This document shows, piece after piece, positions 62,274 through 64,000 of a stretch of 64,000 nt of DNA (its first letter is position 1; each line of letters begins with the position of its first letter). Below the pieces are notes generated by a model. The model saw nothing but the letters and a program-made list of their open reading frames with translations, did not search any database and had not been told where the DNA came from. The position numbers and the translations under genes were made by a program. This DNA comes from Halichondria panicea (lineage: Eukaryota; Porifera; Demospongiae; Suberitida; Halichondriidae): contig NC_087388.1 in NCBI RefSeq assembly GCF_963675165.1, positions 1,032,800 through 1,096,799 on the forward strand, given 5' to 3'.

Positions 62274-64000
62274 ACTTGAGTTCTGTGAAGCTGTGGCTTA
62301 TGCCGTCTATTGCGTTGGTCTAGAAGGCTTGAACACTAGTTTTAACACAGAAGAGACTCTCATCTCTACGTCTAGGATGGTCCTATAGCCAGGTTGTCTT
62401 CGAGAGTAGCAGTTTGAGGCACCATACAGGCACTGTATGGTGCCTCAAACTAACGCATGCGCACTATCACAAGGCTAGACTCCGCCCAACAGTCCGATGC
62501 ATGATGTCATAGTGATTTGTGCACGAGACTGCATGCAACAAATCATCATGCATGTTGCGGTCGTATAATTATGTAATTACAGCTTTGAAATAATAATATT
62601 ATTGGAATATGATTTGGAACACCCACTTGGAATAGAAAATACTGCTTTTTAATTTTGACACAAATTAAGCTCCATAAGCTCCACCTCCAAATATTCATTC
62701 CAGCCAGTGCACATGCGCAAAGCCACGTGCTGAGCAGACCAAGGTCCCCCACAGAGTTGCAGACTGTTAATGTTCAGCAGCTATCACCATCATCATCATG
62801 AGTATTTTTCCGTTGAGCCCAGTTTTCACAGAGCAGCACTGCAACTGCAAGTGGCTTGCCACCCTGTCCTACTAATTCACAAGCAGAACCTGGTTAGCAG
62901 CTGCATGATTTAATTGTCACAACTCAAAACAATGCATTTTATAGGATATCTTCAAATGAAGATGTGGCTTAACCACCAGTACCCTCAAAGCAGCAGTACC
63001 CTCATTTCTTTAGCCAGATTGCGTTAGAATCAATCTCAGAGCATGTAACAACAAAAATTTTCTGGGGGAGTGCCCCCACCCCCATTGGTAATTAGTTCAT
63101 CAAGCACCCCCCTATCTCAAATCCTGGCTACGCCCCTGCACTGAACTACACAGATCCTGGAAGAATCAATTTTCTTCTTTCTTGAGGTCCTGGTAAGCCA
63201 CATAATACAGCAATAGATGCATGTAAATAAGTCTTTTCTTCTCAGTGACTTTATATAGATAAGCTAACTTTAATATTCATTATAGAAACTAATATAACAC
63301 TCTAATACTTTTCAGCGAAAGCAAAAACATGGCGAGAGGCATTAGCACAGCGCCAGCTTGAACACTAGTTAACCATGCATTTCTACAACCACTTCTTAGC
63401 AAATGAGACTCCTTAACACTTGTTCTTAATCATTTGCAAGGTCAGGAAAACTCCACACAGCAACCAATGATTCTGCACTGATTTACTGTTACAACTGGTC
63501 CTTAAACATGTATTTGGACTAATCAACAGGACAGTGCAACACAGTGCTGTCAAATGAACCTACTCTTGTTTCTAAAAATGTACAGAAAACTTTAATAAAG
63601 TTCTAAAAACTCCACAAGTATATTGTAACACTTTGACTCTCTACTAACCTTTCTTCATAGAGGTTTTCCTGCAGAAAACAGAGATTTAACACTGGTATAG
63701 CACACATAAGATGATTGCGGGGGTGGCTACACAGTTTTGTGGTCTAAAGCAGATTCATAGCCATCCAATTGTCAAAAGAGTAGAATAGTAAACAAACAAT
63801 TAACACTTGTAACCGCGAGACACGCATATGACACAGCTGCAAGATGTCACTACATGGGTTGTATACTGGGTCACATGAACGTTTCCAATCCCTGTCTCTA
63901 TTATCTATGGCTCCAGTTCTTTCCCATATTAACCTTTGCAACCTTGCTCTTCATTCACATGCATAGGCCTACATTCCAGCTGTCACTTGCTGTCTATTAC
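62274..64000. other. Terminal stretch of the window, no supported gene
   Basis: A perfect hairpin AGTTTGAGGCACCATACAG (62409) with its complement (62434-62451) is present. A GATTGGAAACG-type end lies at 63880-63912, and GCGAGAGGCATTAGCACAGC (63334) repeats a string at 1359. The rest is not recognised. Confidence 0.4.

Larger units (their letters stand above)
60046..63140. mobile_element. Possible 3.1-kb element with TGGCGTAGCC ends and an integrase-like gene tail
   Basis: Left end: GCAGTGGCGTAGCCAGAGGG followed by GGTGCTCCAGCACCCCCCT. Right end: AGCACCCCCC followed by CTGGCTACGCCCCTGCACTG, in inverse orientation. A second inverted pair (TATGGAGCTTAATTTGTGTC near 60215 and its complement near 62652-62675) supports a terminal structure. 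Degenerate direct repeats of about 110 bases (59935-60030 and 63150-63240; CCTGGTAAGCCAC, GTCTTTTCTTCT) lie outside. Boundaries are uncertain, and other MITEs are nested within. Confidence 0.4.

Overview
The window looks like nuclear DNA of an early-branching animal, most plausibly a demosponge. That assignment is an inference from four things: compact AT-rich DNA, short GT-AG introns, animal-type Death domains fused to ankyrin repeats, and dense small DNA transposons. I see no bacterial features.

The dominant content is one family of very large genes. Each encodes about 20 to 35 ankyrin repeats, then a Roc-type GTPase domain, a COR-like region and two Death domains. The order ankyrin-Roc-COR-Death is that of death-associated protein kinase 1 (DAPK1), but there is no kinase domain and the Death domain is doubled. 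Four long copies are present: A (2492-8833, +), B (14628-20738, +), C (31696-36946, +) and D (46353-52924, -). Two decayed 3' fragments lie behind A (9125-9720) and C (37350-39131). Only C reads through without a break (1671 residues by my exon model). A carries a 4-bp insertion, B a 1-bp deletion, and D a 1.09-kb transposon plus several indels.

B and D lie in the arms of a large inverted duplication (about 13.4-21.4 and 45.1-55.7 kb). C and the decayed fragment behind it lie in the spacer. The ankyrin region is built from a 306-bp, 102-residue module of three ankyrin repeats. Module number differs between copies (A 9, B 8, C 5, D 6), so the locus diversifies by in-register gain and loss of whole modules.

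The one recognisable housekeeping gene is DUS2 (tRNA-dihydrouridine synthase 2), on the minus strand at 9896-13278. It is convergent with copy A and ends near the outer edge of the left arm. At 39933-42782 there is an internally deleted Ty3/gypsy-type LTR element with intact-looking LTRs, primer site and polypurine tract. Its integrase portion precedes the RNase H end, the gene order of the Gmr1 group. At 60.5-60.9 kb there is the 3' end of an integrase-like transposase gene.

Much of the rest is non-autonomous DNA transposons. One group starts TAG, ends CTA and is flanked by exact 9-10 bp target duplications (Mutator-like); members range from 47 bp to 1.6 kb. A second group is flanked by TA and has ends beginning CCGTATA. 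Because B and D are duplicates, the empty and filled sites of two insertions can both be read in this window. The remaining stretches (for example 21.4-24.2, 25.4-31.0, 57.4-60.0 and 63.1-64.0 kb) hold fragments of repeats and no gene I can support.
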